DNA from: Falsiroseomonas ponticola
GTDB taxonomy: Bacteria; Pseudomonadota; Alphaproteobacteria; Acetobacterales; Acetobacteraceae
Assembly: GCF_016805305.1 (NCBI RefSeq)
Contig: NZ_JAERQN010000005.1
Coordinates: forward strand, 62,001-126,000
Direction of reading: 5' to 3'
Length of the DNA: 64,000 nt
The translations under genes and the position numbers were made by a program. Of the stretch, positions 9,126 to 16,966 are shown piece after piece. The notes beneath the pieces are model-generated. The model was not told the DNA's origin. It searched no databases and was given only the letters and a program-made list of their open reading frames with translations. Every line of letters starts with the position of its first letter. Position 1 is the first letter of the stretch.

Positions 9126-9197
9126 GGCTTCCTCCCTGAGTGGGGCCGTGAGGCGGCCCTCTGCGGGGGGAGTGTCGCATGCGGGGGCGCGGCGGCG

Positions 9198-9794
9198 TCA
9201 ATCCTCGAAGAAGGGGGTTTCCTCCGCCGGCCCGCCGCGCAGGCGGATGTCGAAGCGGAAGACGCGGCTGCTGCCCTCCATCCCCTCCGGCACCGCCACC
9301 AGGCGGGGGCGGAGCGGCGGCGGCACCAGCGCCATCACGGGGTCGGCGTCATGCGCGGCTTCGTGATCCGGGAAGAAGACCGTGGTCTGGGCGCGGCGCA
9401 TCAGCCCGGCGCCCATGACGGCCAGGTTGATGTGGGGCGCGCGGGGGCCGGCGGGGTCGGCATAGCCGCCCGGCATGACGGTGCGGAATTCGTAGCGCCC
9501 CTCGGCATCCGTCCAGGCGCGGCCCCAGCCCAGGAAATGCGGATCCGCCTGGTCCCGACCCGGGTCGAGCGGATGGTCGAAATGCCCGCCGGCATCGGCC
9601 TGCCAGGCCTCCAGGATCATGTTGAGGCAGGGGACCGCATCCTCCCGCCGCACCTGGCCGCGGAGGATGATGACCTCCCCCTTCGCGGCGCCGGCCGCGC
9701 CTTCCTCCGTCACCGTCAGGTCGTTGTCCTGGGCGCGGAAGAAGGTGCGGGGGAAGAAGGGGCCGATGGTGTGTTCGGAACTGGGCGCGGCCAT
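9198..9794 (-). CDS. pcaG: Protocatechuate 3,4-dioxygenase alpha-type subunit
   Basis: 198-aa intradiol dioxygenase subunit that would pair with the beta subunit PcaH to cleave protocatechuate to 3-carboxy-cis,cis-muconate. The N-terminal TIGPFFP and the internal RAPHINLAVMGAGL with TTVFF match PcaG signatures; PcaG lacks iron ligands, as here. The ATG (9794) overlaps the pcaH TGA by one base, so the pair is coupled. An in-frame upstream extension lies within pcaH and was rejected. No beta-carboxymuconate cycloisomerase, decarboxylase or lactone hydrolase lies nearby, so the rest of the pathway is elsewhere or differs. Confidence 0.88.
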   Translation of the reverse strand: MAAPSSEHTIGPFFPRTFFRAQDNDLTVTEEGAAGAAKGEVIILRGQVRREDAVPCLNMILEAWQADAGGHFDHPLDPGRDQADPHFLGWGRAWTDAEGRYEFRTVMPGGYADPAGPRAPHINLAVMGAGLMRRAQTTVFFPDHEAAHDADPVMALVPPPLRPRLVAVPEGMEGSSRVFRFDIRLRGGPAEETPFFED

Positions 9795-10510
9795 CACGGC
9801 GCCTCCGGCGTGGCGTGGCGGCCGCGCAGCACGATGTCGAAGGTGAAGCCGAGATAGAGGTCCCCGACCTCCGCCGGTGGCCGGTCCTTCGCGATCAGGC
9901 GCTGGCGCGCGGCCTCGTCCGGCACGGATTGCAGGATGCGGTCGATCGCGTTCAGCGGGTCCCCGGCGAAATACATCTGCGTGACGAGGCGGGAGAGGGA
10001 GGAGGGGCCGAGCACGGAGAAGTGCACATGCGGCGGGCGCCACCAGGTTTCCTTCACCGGGACGGGATAGGCGCCGGGCTTGATGGTGAAGAAGGCGTAG
10101 CGGCCTTCGTCATCCGTGCGGACGCGGCCATTGCCGACGAAGTTGGGGTCGAGCGGCGCGGCGCGCTGGTCGATCGGGTTGAAGTAGCGGCCGGAGGCAT
10201 TGGCCTGCCAGAGTTCGACGACGGCGCCGCGGACCGGGCGCCCATCCTCGTCCAGCACCTGGCCGGCAAGGTGCATGAGCTGGCCGATGGCGGGGCGCCC
10301 GGGGATGGGCTCGGCCAGATTCGCCTCCCCGCACGGCAGCTTGCGGTGCAGCCGCAGCGGGCCCGTCGCTTCCGTGCGCGTGGCGGGGCGGCGGATCAGG
10401 GGCTGGGAGGGGGTGTGCGTCCAGGTATTGGGATAGCCCGCGATGGGGACGTCCGGCTGGATGCCCGGCGGCCAGGGATCGAAGCGATCCGGCACGGTCT
10501 CGTGGTTCAT
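9794..10510 (-). CDS. pcaH: Protocatechuate 3,4-dioxygenase beta-type subunit
   Basis: 238-aa catalytic subunit. The non-heme Fe(III) ligands expected for intradiol dioxygenases are present: Tyr109 (GRY), Tyr148 (PGAYP), His161 and His163 (PPHVHFSV). Supporting motifs are ELWQANASGRY and LDPNFVGNGR. The loop before the histidines reads YPVPVKETWWRPP, which differs from the YPW.N..N.WRPAH usual in PcaH, so substrate preference could be shifted. I chose ATG 10510 over an upstream in-frame ATG at 10579 because conserved sequence starts after it and a GGGAGG ribosome site precedes it. An AT-rich palindrome at 10582-10594 lies upstream. Confidence 0.88.
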   Translation of the reverse strand: MNHETVPDRFDPWPPGIQPDVPIAGYPNTWTHTPSQPLIRRPATRTEATGPLRLHRKLPCGEANLAEPIPGRPAIGQLMHLAGQVLDEDGRPVRGAVVELWQANASGRYFNPIDQRAAPLDPNFVGNGRVRTDDEGRYAFFTIKPGAYPVPVKETWWRPPHVHFSVLGPSSLSRLVTQMYFAGDPLNAIDRILQSVPDEAARQRLIAKDRPPAEVGDLYLGFTFDIVLRGRHATPEAP

Positions 10511-10581
10511 GCTCTTGCCTCCCGCGCCCGGGTCAGCGGGCGCGGGGGCAGCGTGGCCCGGGGCGGGGCTACCCGTCAACG

Positions 10582-10594
10582 TTATGTTGCATAA
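10582..10594. promoter_or_regulatory. AT-rich palindrome upstream of pcaHG, candidate operator
   Basis: Perfect inverted repeat TTATG-TTG-CATAA in the 87-base gap between the racemase-like gene and pcaH. It stands out as an AT island in very GC-rich surroundings, and TTGACG lies beside it on the minus strand (10574-10579). Position and symmetry suit a regulator site for pcaHG, for example of GntR or IclR type. No regulator gene is adjacent. Confidence 0.4.
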
Positions 10595-10597
10595 TAA

Positions 10598-11392
10598 TCA
10601 GCCGGTGGGCGTGCGGAACATCGGCAGCCCGCGGACATCCGCCACGCGGTTCATCATGGCGGTTGGCGGGCCCTGGTAGTAGTTGCGGCGGCTGACGGCG
10701 TGGCCGGTGATGCGGTGCATGGCGATGGCGGATTCCGCGGCCTTCACCAGCAGCCCGTAGCTGTGCAGCAGCGGCACGCCCGCGATGGTGAAGACGCCGC
10801 GCGCGGCCAGCAGCGCGGCGGTGGAGCCCGTCAGGAACAGCACCTCCGCCCCCGCATCGACCGCGCGCTGCCCGGCGGCCTCCACCGCCGCGACATAGGC
10901 CAGCGCCTCATCCTCCCGCGTGAACATCGCGTTGTTGCCGGGGGAATGGCCCGTGTTCTCGATGGAGGCGAGGCGGCTGGCCAGGCCGTATCCCGTCACG
11001 ATCTCCCGGTACCGCGACACCATCTTCGGGTGCTGCACCAGCATGCCGAAGCGCTCCCCCATGGTGCAGGCGGTGAAGCACAGCACCTCCATGAAGGAGA
11101 TGACGGGGATGTCGAGCAGTTCGCGGAGTTCCACCAGGCCGGTGTCGAGCGAATTGGCGATGACGAAGGCGTCGTAGCCGCCATCGCGGCGGAGCTTGAG
11201 CGCCGTCTCCACGAATTCCCGCACATCGTAGTGCCAGATGGAGCGGTACTGGTCGCCGAGCGCGCCATGCGGCGTGCCATGCACCTCCACCGTCGTGCCG
11301 GGCGCGGCCACGGCATCGCAGAGCGTCTTCGTCGTGGAGAGGAAGTTCGACATCGCCGTCTCCGAGGAGATCAGCTGGTACCAGATCTTCAT
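10598..11392 (-). CDS. Asp/Glu/hydantoin-racemase-fold protein lacking catalytic cysteines (copy A)
   Basis: 264-aa cytoplasmic protein related to aspartate/glutamate and hydantoin racemases, maleate isomerases and arylmalonate decarboxylase. The two segments that normally hold the catalytic cysteines read FVIANSLDTGL (Asn where 'IAC' has Cys) and FLTGSTAALL (Ser where 'LGC' has Cys). Both acid/base cysteines therefore appear to be missing, so ordinary racemization is unlikely. It sits between pcaH and a Bug protein, with a similar paralog beyond that protein. It may be a decarboxylase, isomerase or non-catalytic binding protein; function is unknown. Confidence 0.75.
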   Translation of the reverse strand: MKIWYQLISSETAMSNFLSTTKTLCDAVAAPGTTVEVHGTPHGALGDQYRSIWHYDVREFVETALKLRRDGGYDAFVIANSLDTGLVELRELLDIPVISFMEVLCFTACTMGERFGMLVQHPKMVSRYREIVTGYGLASRLASIENTGHSPGNNAMFTREDEALAYVAAVEAAGQRAVDAGAEVLFLTGSTAALLAARGVFTIAGVPLLHSYGLLVKAAESAIAMHRITGHAVSRRNYYQGPPTAMMNRVADVRGLPMFRTPTG

Positions 11393-11404
11393 GCGCGCAG
11401 TGCC

Positions 11405-12367
11405 TCAGTTGAAGGAAAGGCCGGTGGCCTCGACGAGCTTCGTCACATCGGCGATCCGCGCCCCGATGAAGCTGCGGAAGGCGTCCGGCGTGGTGGGGGT
11501 GGGGGTGGCGCCGAGCCCGCGCAGCCGCGCGGCCAGGTCCGCATCCTGCACCACCGCCGCGCAGGCCTCCGCCAGGCGTCGCACGATCTCCGGCGGCGTG
11601 CGCGCGGGGGCGAGAAGGCCCATGTAGCTGGAGGAGACGTAGCCGGGCACGCCGGCCTCCGCGATGGTCGGCAGCTGCGGCAGCAGGTCGGATCGCTGCG
11701 GCGTGCCGACGGCGAGTGCCTTGATGTGGCCGAGCCCGATCGCCTCCATCACCGGGGGCAGGTTCTCGAACAGCAGCTGGATGCGGCCGGCGCGGAGGTC
11801 GAGCAGCGATTGCGCGGTGCCGCGATAGGGGACATGGGTGATGCGGACGCCAGCCAGGGCGCAGAACATCTCGCCCGAGAGATGGGCCACGGAGCCCGGC
11901 CCGGCGGAGCCGAAATTCAGGTCGCCGGGCGCGGCGCGCGCCGCGGCCAGCAGCTCCGCCACGGAATTCACGGGAAGATCCTTGTTGGCGACGAGGACGA
12001 TGGGGCTGTCCGTCAGCTGCGCCACCGCCGCCAGGTCGCGCAGCGGGTGGTAGCGGATGCCCGCCTGCATGACGGGATTCACCGCGATGGAGCCCGGCGT
12101 GCCGCAGAGCAGCGTGTGGCCATCGGGCGGCGCGTTCACCACCTGCATGGCGCCGATGGTGCCGCCGGCGCCGGCGACATTGTCCACCACCACCTGCTGC
12201 CCGAAGCGGTTGGAAAGCCCCTGCGCCACCAGGCGCATCATCACATCCGTGCCGCCGCCCGGCGTGAAGGGGACGATGACGCGGATGGGGCGGCTCGGCC
12301 AGCTTTCCTGCGCCAGGGCAGGGGTGGCGAGCAGCGCGGCAAGGCCGGCGCGGCGCGTCAGCATCAT
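11405..12367 (-). CDS. Bug/TctC-family periplasmic binding protein between two racemase-like genes
   Basis: 320-aa binding protein with a short signal peptide containing LTRRAGLAALL and an ALA-type cleavage site near residue 19. Family motifs include VPFTPGGGTD, GAGGTIG and HVPYRG. A strong GGAGGA ribosome site lies in the final codons of the upstream racemase-like gene, 8 bases before ATG 12367; the two genes overlap by 4 bases. This coupling, and the second racemase-like gene 12 bases downstream, tie the ligand to whatever chemistry those proteins perform. No membrane partner is encoded here. Confidence 0.9.
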   Translation of the reverse strand: MMLTRRAGLAALLATPALAQESWPSRPIRVIVPFTPGGGTDVMMRLVAQGLSNRFGQQVVVDNVAGAGGTIGAMQVVNAPPDGHTLLCGTPGSIAVNPVMQAGIRYHPLRDLAAVAQLTDSPIVLVANKDLPVNSVAELLAAARAAPGDLNFGSAGPGSVAHLSGEMFCALAGVRITHVPYRGTAQSLLDLRAGRIQLLFENLPPVMEAIGLGHIKALAVGTPQRSDLLPQLPTIAEAGVPGYVSSSYMGLLAPARTPPEIVRRLAEACAAVVQDADLAARLRGLGATPTPTTPDAFRSFIGARIADVTKLVEATGLSFN

Positions 12368-13191
12368 GGGGTGCTTCCTCCTGTCAGGCCGGGCACGGTC
12401 GGATAGACCGCGCCATAGTGCTTCCGGATTTCCGCGATCTGGTCCTCGCCCGGTGGCGCATAGGCCAGGCGCTTGGAGGTGAAGCGGCCGCCCATCAGGC
12501 GGTTCATGCGCACCGCCATCTCCCCCATCTTGATGAGGCTGGTGATGCCGTTGAGGATCGGCGCGCCGCGCCCTGCGTCATGGATACCGGCATCGGCCAG
12601 CAGCGCCATGGCGACGCCGCCGGCGGGGATGACGACCTCCGCGCCCCGCTCCACCGTCTCCGCCGCCGCCTGCTGGAATTGCGCCAGGATGCGCGCGCGG
12701 GCTTCGGGATCCGTGAACCCTTCCTTCAGGTCCAGGATGCGGTCCATCTGCATGCGCGCCGTGCCGGCAAGCCGCCCGCGCAGGCCGGCGCGGTCCACAT
12801 TCTCCAGGATGCGCGCGGTGAACTTCTCGTTGAGCGTGACGAGGGAGAAGCTGGCGCCCATGATGCTGGCGAGGTGCAGCGCCGTCTCGCAGAGGCCGAG
12901 CACCGGGATATCAGCGATCTCCCGGCATTCGCGGAGCCCCGGATCGGCGATGTTGCCGATCAGGAAGGCGTCGTAGCCCTGCTCCATCGCCGTGACGACG
13001 TTCCGCATCACCTCCCCGCTCTCCAGGTATTCGAGGTAGCGGTACTGGTCGGCGACGCCGCCGACCTGGGTGATGCCGTGGACCGTGACCTCGGTCCCGG
13101 GGTCCTTCACGCCGTCGATGATGCGGCGGAGCACGGGGTGGTAGTGCCCCCAGGCCGCGCTGCGCGACATGGATTGGTACCAGAGCTTCAT
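12364..13191 (-). CDS. Asp/Glu/hydantoin-racemase-fold protein lacking catalytic cysteines (copy B)
   Basis: 275-aa paralog of the 10598-11392 protein; both begin MK.WYQ.(M/I)S. The region of the first catalytic cysteine reads LIGNIADPGL and that of the second VIPAGGVAMALL, giving Asn and Gly instead of Cys. The Asn is thus shared with copy A. The DPGL..CREIADIPVLG stretch is typical of the hydantoin-racemase subfamily. It is translationally coupled to the downstream Bug gene. Upstream is a 149-base gap with a short inverted repeat (GCTTCC/GGAAGC, 13264-13287) that may hold the promoter of this sub-operon. Confidence 0.75.
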   Translation of the reverse strand: MKLWYQSMSRSAAWGHYHPVLRRIIDGVKDPGTEVTVHGITQVGGVADQYRYLEYLESGEVMRNVVTAMEQGYDAFLIGNIADPGLRECREIADIPVLGLCETALHLASIMGASFSLVTLNEKFTARILENVDRAGLRGRLAGTARMQMDRILDLKEGFTDPEARARILAQFQQAAAETVERGAEVVIPAGGVAMALLADAGIHDAGRGAPILNGITSLIKMGEMAVRMNRLMGGRFTSKRLAYAPPGEDQIAEIRKHYGAVYPTVPGLTGGSTP

Positions 13192-13340
13192 CGGCGCGAA
13201 GCCCCGCGCGTGACCTGGCCCATCCGGCCGCTTCCTTCCCCTGCCGGGGCTCAGGCGGCCTCGGCTTCCGGGTATTCAACAGGAAGCGGCGGGCGGGCGG
13301 TAGTCCATATGTTCCGGATCGCGGGATTTCGTGATGCGGA

Positions 13341-14753
13341 TCAGTCGAGCAGTTCGGGCGGCGCCTCGCGGTCGGTCTCGTAGAGTTCGAGGGGCGGCAC
13401 GGCGCCGGGCTTCCACTCCGGGTCATCCCAGGCGGCCATCTTGCCGGGGTTGAGCAGCCCCTTCGGGTCCGCCTGGCGCTTGAAGTCGAGCTGCGCCTGG
13501 TCCACCAGCTTCATGCCGCCTTCCTCCAGCAGGAAGGTGTGCGGGTTGAAGATGGGGCTGCCGGCTTCCTCGTGCATCCGCATGATCTCGTCGAGGCGCT
13601 CCTCCGTCGTGAAGCGGACGATCTGCAGGCCGATGGCGCAGACCTGGCCGGCGAAGCGGACGAGCTCGACATGGAAAAGGACTTCGTCGCCGAAGCGCTT
13701 CTCCAGCTGCTCGATCAGGGACAGGTGATCGGGCGCGGGGAAGAGGGATTGCAGGTAGGTGATGGATTTGTCGGTCTTCAGCACCTGCAGCGTGGTGTGG
13801 TTCCAGGAATGCTCGTAGCAGGGCACGGCGGCGTCTTCCGTGCGCTCCCGGTGGATCTCCTGCCCGGCGTGATCAGCCACTAATGCATCGAGCCGCGCTA
13901 GATCGGGCGCGGCGACCATGAGGCAGGCGACGGCCATGCCGGCCGGCACCTTCGCGCCCCAGTAGCGGAACCTGTCCTGCGGCAGCGGCGCGGGGACGAT
14001 GCAGGCGAGCTTCTTCGTGATGTCGTCGCGCCGCGCCAGCGCATCGCCGAAGCGGCAGGCGGCCGACAGGGTCGGAAAGGCGACGACGACATCGATCCAT
14101 TCATGCGCGGGGGCGAGGGGCATCTCCAGCGCCGTGATGATGCCGTTGGTGCCATAGGCGTGGTTGGCCTGCTGGATCTCTGGCCCGCGGAGTTCCAGCA
14201 CGCGCGGCTCGGCCTCCATCGTCATGACGCGAAGGCCGAGGATGTTGCCCGGCGCGCGCAGCCCGCCCCAGGTGATGCTGCCGACGCCGCCGGAGCCCCC
14301 CGCGATGAAGCCGCCCAGCGTCGCGGTGCGCAGCGTGGAGGGATGGATGCGCAACTCACCACCCACCGCGCGCCGGGTCTGCGCATCGAGGTCGATGAGG
14401 CGGATGCCGGCCTCGGCGCGCACCATCCCGGGCTCGGCATGCAGCACGCGGTTGAGGCCGAGCAGGTCGAGCACGATGCCGCCGCGCAGCGGCATGGCCT
14501 GGCCGTAATTGCCGGTGCCGCCGCCGCGCGGCGTCACGGGCACGTCATGCGCATAGGCCGCGGCGAGGATCGCGCGCAGCTCCGCCTCGTCCCGCGGCGC
14601 GACCACGGCCTCCCCGGTGACGCGGTTCAGCTGGCGCTTCAGCACGGGGGAGTACCAGAAGAAGTCACGCGACTTCTGGCGGACCAGCGCCGGATCCGTG
14701 GTCCAGTCGAGCCCGGGCAGGGCGTTCATCACCGCCGTCACAGTGCCGGTCAT
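13341..14753 (-). CDS. FAD-binding oxidase/dehydrogenase (VAO/GlcD-like)
   Basis: 470-aa flavoprotein of the vanillyl-alcohol-oxidase/PCMH fold. The pyrophosphate-binding segments are PRGGGTGNYGQ at 75-85 and GGFIAGGSGGVGSI at 147-160; the C-terminal FNPHTFLLEEGG and DPKGLLNPGKM resemble GlcD/D-lactate dehydrogenase ends. Such enzymes oxidize 2-hydroxy acids or aromatic alcohols. ATG 14753 overlaps the TGA of the creatininase-like gene (ATGA), so the pair is coupled and an in-frame extension upstream was rejected. It probably oxidizes an intermediate of the same pathway, but the substrate is not readable from sequence. Confidence 0.85.
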   Translation of the reverse strand: MTGTVTAVMNALPGLDWTTDPALVRQKSRDFFWYSPVLKRQLNRVTGEAVVAPRDEAELRAILAAAYAHDVPVTPRGGGTGNYGQAMPLRGGIVLDLLGLNRVLHAEPGMVRAEAGIRLIDLDAQTRRAVGGELRIHPSTLRTATLGGFIAGGSGGVGSITWGGLRAPGNILGLRVMTMEAEPRVLELRGPEIQQANHAYGTNGIITALEMPLAPAHEWIDVVVAFPTLSAACRFGDALARRDDITKKLACIVPAPLPQDRFRYWGAKVPAGMAVACLMVAAPDLARLDALVADHAGQEIHRERTEDAAVPCYEHSWNHTTLQVLKTDKSITYLQSLFPAPDHLSLIEQLEKRFGDEVLFHVELVRFAGQVCAIGLQIVRFTTEERLDEIMRMHEEAGSPIFNPHTFLLEEGGMKLVDQAQLDFKRQADPKGLLNPGKMAAWDDPEWKPGAVPPLELYETDREAPPELLD

Positions 14754-15535
14754 GCCTCGTCTTCCCTGAGCCAGGCCGCGACATCGAAGGCGGCGAGTTG
14801 CGTGAACAGTTGAGCGAGCCGTTCCGCCGCGTGGTCCAGCAGCGCCTGGCCCATCGCGGGCGTCGCCGCGGCGGCGTTGCCGACGGCGCCGACGGGATGG
14901 AGGTCCTGCGCCTGCCACGCCGGCGGCATGGCGCGCAGCCCGGGCGGCAGCGCCATGAGGCGGCTGGTGAAGTCGCGCGCCGATTCCATCCGGACGGAGG
15001 CGGGGGCGAGGGCGAGCATCAGCGCCGTCTCGTCCCGCCCGGCATGGATGCCGAAGGCGGCCTCGATGGGGTCGTGCAGCGCGGCCGGGCGGCCATGGCG
15101 CGGCCAGGCGGTGTTGAGGACCAGGATGCGGTGCGCGAGGCGGATGCGGAAGGCCGCCGTTTCCAGCACCGGGATGTTGCCGCCATGGCTGTTGATGATG
15201 ACCAGGCGATCCATCCCGGCCCGCGCCACGCTCGCGCCGATATCGGCGACCAGCGCCAGCAGCGTCTCGGCCGAGAGGGTCAGCGATCCGGGATAGCGCA
15301 GATGCTCGGCGGCCAGCGCGACCTTGACGGTCGGCAGGACCAGCAGCGGGACGCTGTCGGGCAGGCGCGCGAGTGTCGCGTCCACGACGCCCTCGCCGAT
15401 CACGGTGTCCACCGACAGCGGCAGATGCGGCCCGTGCTGTTCGGTGCTGGCGACCGGCAGCAGCGCGATGGTGTGGCGCGGCAACTCGCGGAAGGCCGGC
15501 CAGGGAAGGTCCTGCCAGAGGCGCGTGACGGTCAT
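14750..15535 (-). CDS. Creatininase-family amidohydrolase
   Basis: 261-aa metal-dependent hydrolase of the creatininase family, whose members open cyclic amides or hydrolyse formamides. Candidate metal ligands are Glu32, His34 and Asp43 in TEQHGPHLPLSVD, His117 in NSHGGN, and Glu169 in HAGRDET. The ending motif HPVGAVGNAAAATPAMG also fits. It is the first gene of a minus-strand run reaching to 8151. Creatinine itself is not implied; a cyclic imide or lactam is equally possible, and the family also includes 3-dehydro-scyllo-inosose hydrolase and FAPy hydrolase. Confidence 0.87.
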   Translation of the reverse strand: MTVTRLWQDLPWPAFRELPRHTIALLPVASTEQHGPHLPLSVDTVIGEGVVDATLARLPDSVPLLVLPTVKVALAAEHLRYPGSLTLSAETLLALVADIGASVARAGMDRLVIINSHGGNIPVLETAAFRIRLAHRILVLNTAWPRHGRPAALHDPIEAAFGIHAGRDETALMLALAPASVRMESARDFTSRLMALPPGLRAMPPAWQAQDLHPVGAVGNAAAATPAMGQALLDHAAERLAQLFTQLAAFDVAAWLREDEA

Positions 15536-15603
15536 GCCGGCCGGGGCGTGGCGCTCATGCGCCCGGGGTTATCGAAGCGGGGCAGGGCGCGCAAGCGGGC
15601 AGG

Positions 15604-15816
15604 TCAGCCCTCGGGCGTGGCGAGCACATGCGCGACCAGCGCATTGGCGTGCCCATGCCCCATCCCGTGCTCGGCCTTCAGCATCGCGACCAGTTCCATA
15701 TGCCGTGCCGGCAAATGCCGGCGCACCAGCGCCTGCCATTCGGCGATGGGCTTGCCGTACTTCTTCTCGATGGAGGGGAAGTAGGACGCCGGGCCCTTGA
15801 GGGGTTGGTCGGCCAT
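15604..15816 (-). CDS. DUF4287-type small protein
   Basis: 70-aa protein with the DUF4287 pattern: SYFPSIEKKYGKPIAEWQAL near the N-terminus and GMGHGHANALVAHVL near the C-terminus. The family is widespread and often annotated as hypothetical; no enzymatic role is known to me. ATG 15816 was chosen because conserved sequence begins right after it; a longer in-frame start at 15909 adds unrelated residues. It is divergent from the Bug gene at 15957 and separated from the creatininase-like gene by 68 bases, so it is probably transcribed independently. Confidence 0.75.
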   Translation of the reverse strand: MADQPLKGPASYFPSIEKKYGKPIAEWQALVRRHLPARHMELVAMLKAEHGMGHGHANALVAHVLATPEG

Positions 15817-15897
15817 GGCGCTCTCGGCTCCTGGTGCTGCGGCGGGCTGATGCTCGGCCGTGGCGTCGCGGTCCGCAAGCGGCACCGCGATGCGCCG

Positions 15898-15926
15898 TTG
15901 GACAGGCACCGGCCGGCCGTGAAACT
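15898..15926 (+). promoter_or_regulatory. Possible sigma70-type promoter for the Bug gene at 15957
   Basis: TTGGAC (15898-15903), a 17-base spacer and GAAACT (15921-15926) in the 140-base divergent gap. The match to consensus is only about half in each box, but spacing and distance to the ATG are right. Confidence 0.25.
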
Positions 15927-15956
15927 CTGCGCGACCGCCGCTTCCCAGGATGCCTC

Positions 15957-16949
15957 ATGCCGACAATGCCCGCCCCCGTCACCCGCCGTGCGCTGATCGG
16001 CGCCGGCGCCGGCCTTCTGGCGGCGCGCGGCGCCACCGCGCAGCGCGCCTGGCCCAGCCGCCCGATCCGCTTCATCGTCATGACGCCGCCGGGGCCGGGC
16101 AGCGACCAGATGGCCCGCGCGCTGGCCGGCCACTACCAGACGACCCTCGGCCAGCCGGTGGTGGTGGAGAACCGGCCCGGCGCGGGCGGCGCCATCACGG
16201 CGCAGGCGGTCGCGACCGCCACCGATGGGCATACCATCGGCCTGGTCTTCGGCGGGCCGACGACGACGGCGCGGCTGCTGAACCCGGGCCTGCCCTATGA
16301 TCCCGCCACGGCCTTCTCCGCCGTGACTCTGCTGACGCGCTCCCCCTTCGTGCTGACGGTGCACCCGTCCTTTCCGGCGAAGACATGGGCGGAGTTCGTC
16401 GCCGTGCTGCGCGCCAATCCCGGCAGGTACCGCTACGCCTCGATCGGGCCGGGCACGACGACGCACCTGGCGATGGAGGAGACGAAGCAGCGCCTCGGCC
16501 TCGATATCGAGCACGTGCCCTATCGCGGCTTCGCCCCCGCGACGCTCGACCTGCTGGCGGGACGGGTGGAGGTGATGTTCCACTCCCCCTTCAGCGCGCT
16601 GCAGCACATCCGCGCCGGCGCGCTGACGGCGCTGGTGCAGACCGGCGACCGCCGCGTGGCCCAGATGCCGGATGTGCCGACGCTGGCCGAGGCCGGGCTG
16701 CCGGACAGCGCCTTCTTCGGCTGGACCGGCATCATCGCGCCCGCCAGCTTCCCGCCCGCCATCGCCGAACGCCTGGCGACGCTGACGCGCGAGGCGATGG
16801 CGAAGGACCCCGCGGCGCGGGGCGGCATGGAGGAGACGGGCGCGGAGATCGTCGGCTCCACGCCCGCGGAGCTGGCGGCGCTGCAGCAGCGGGAGACGAC
16901 GCGCTGGGGCGCCGTCATCACGCGGCTCGGGCTGACCGTGACGGACTGA
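15957..16949 (+). CDS. Bug/TctC-family periplasmic binding protein, convergent with 16953-17927
   Basis: 330-aa binding protein. The signal peptide contains VTRRALIGAGAGLL (8-21) and an ATAQ cleavage region. Its first motif is VMTPPGPGSDQMA rather than the common VPFPPGG, and it has ENRPGAGGAITAQAV and HVPYRG. The start has AGGA seven bases upstream (15946-15949); an in-frame extension into the divergent gap was rejected. It is transcribed alone, tail to tail with another Bug gene, with only three bases between stop codons and a shared hairpin. Ligand unknown. Confidence 0.9.
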   Translation: MPTMPAPVTRRALIGAGAGLLAARGATAQRAWPSRPIRFIVMTPPGPGSDQMARALAGHYQTTLGQPVVVENRPGAGGAITAQAVATATDGHTIGLVFGGPTTTARLLNPGLPYDPATAFSAVTLLTRSPFVLTVHPSFPAKTWAEFVAVLRANPGRYRYASIGPGTTTHLAMEETKQRLGLDIEHVPYRGFAPATLDLLAGRVEVMFHSPFSALQHIRAGALTALVQTGDRRVAQMPDVPTLAEAGLPDSAFFGWTGIIAPASFPPAIAERLATLTREAMAKDPAARGGMEETGAEIVGSTPAELAALQQRETTRWGAVITRLGLTVTD

Positions 16950-16966
16950 CCCTCAGTTGAGGGTCA
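16947..16966. terminator. Bidirectional terminator-like hairpin over two stop codons
   Basis: Perfect 8-bp inverted repeat TGACCCTC-AGTT-GAGGGTCA with a 4-base loop. The plus-strand stop TGA (16947-16949) is the first arm, and the minus-strand stop (16953-16955) spans the arm-loop junction. No long U-run follows on either strand, so termination efficiency is uncertain. Confidence 0.5.

Noticed and set aside
9143-9159. Hairpin GGGCCG/CGGCCC between pcaG and the Bug gene as a terminator
   Set aside because: No T-run follows on the transcribed strand, and the downstream gene is on the same strand, so it could equally be read through.
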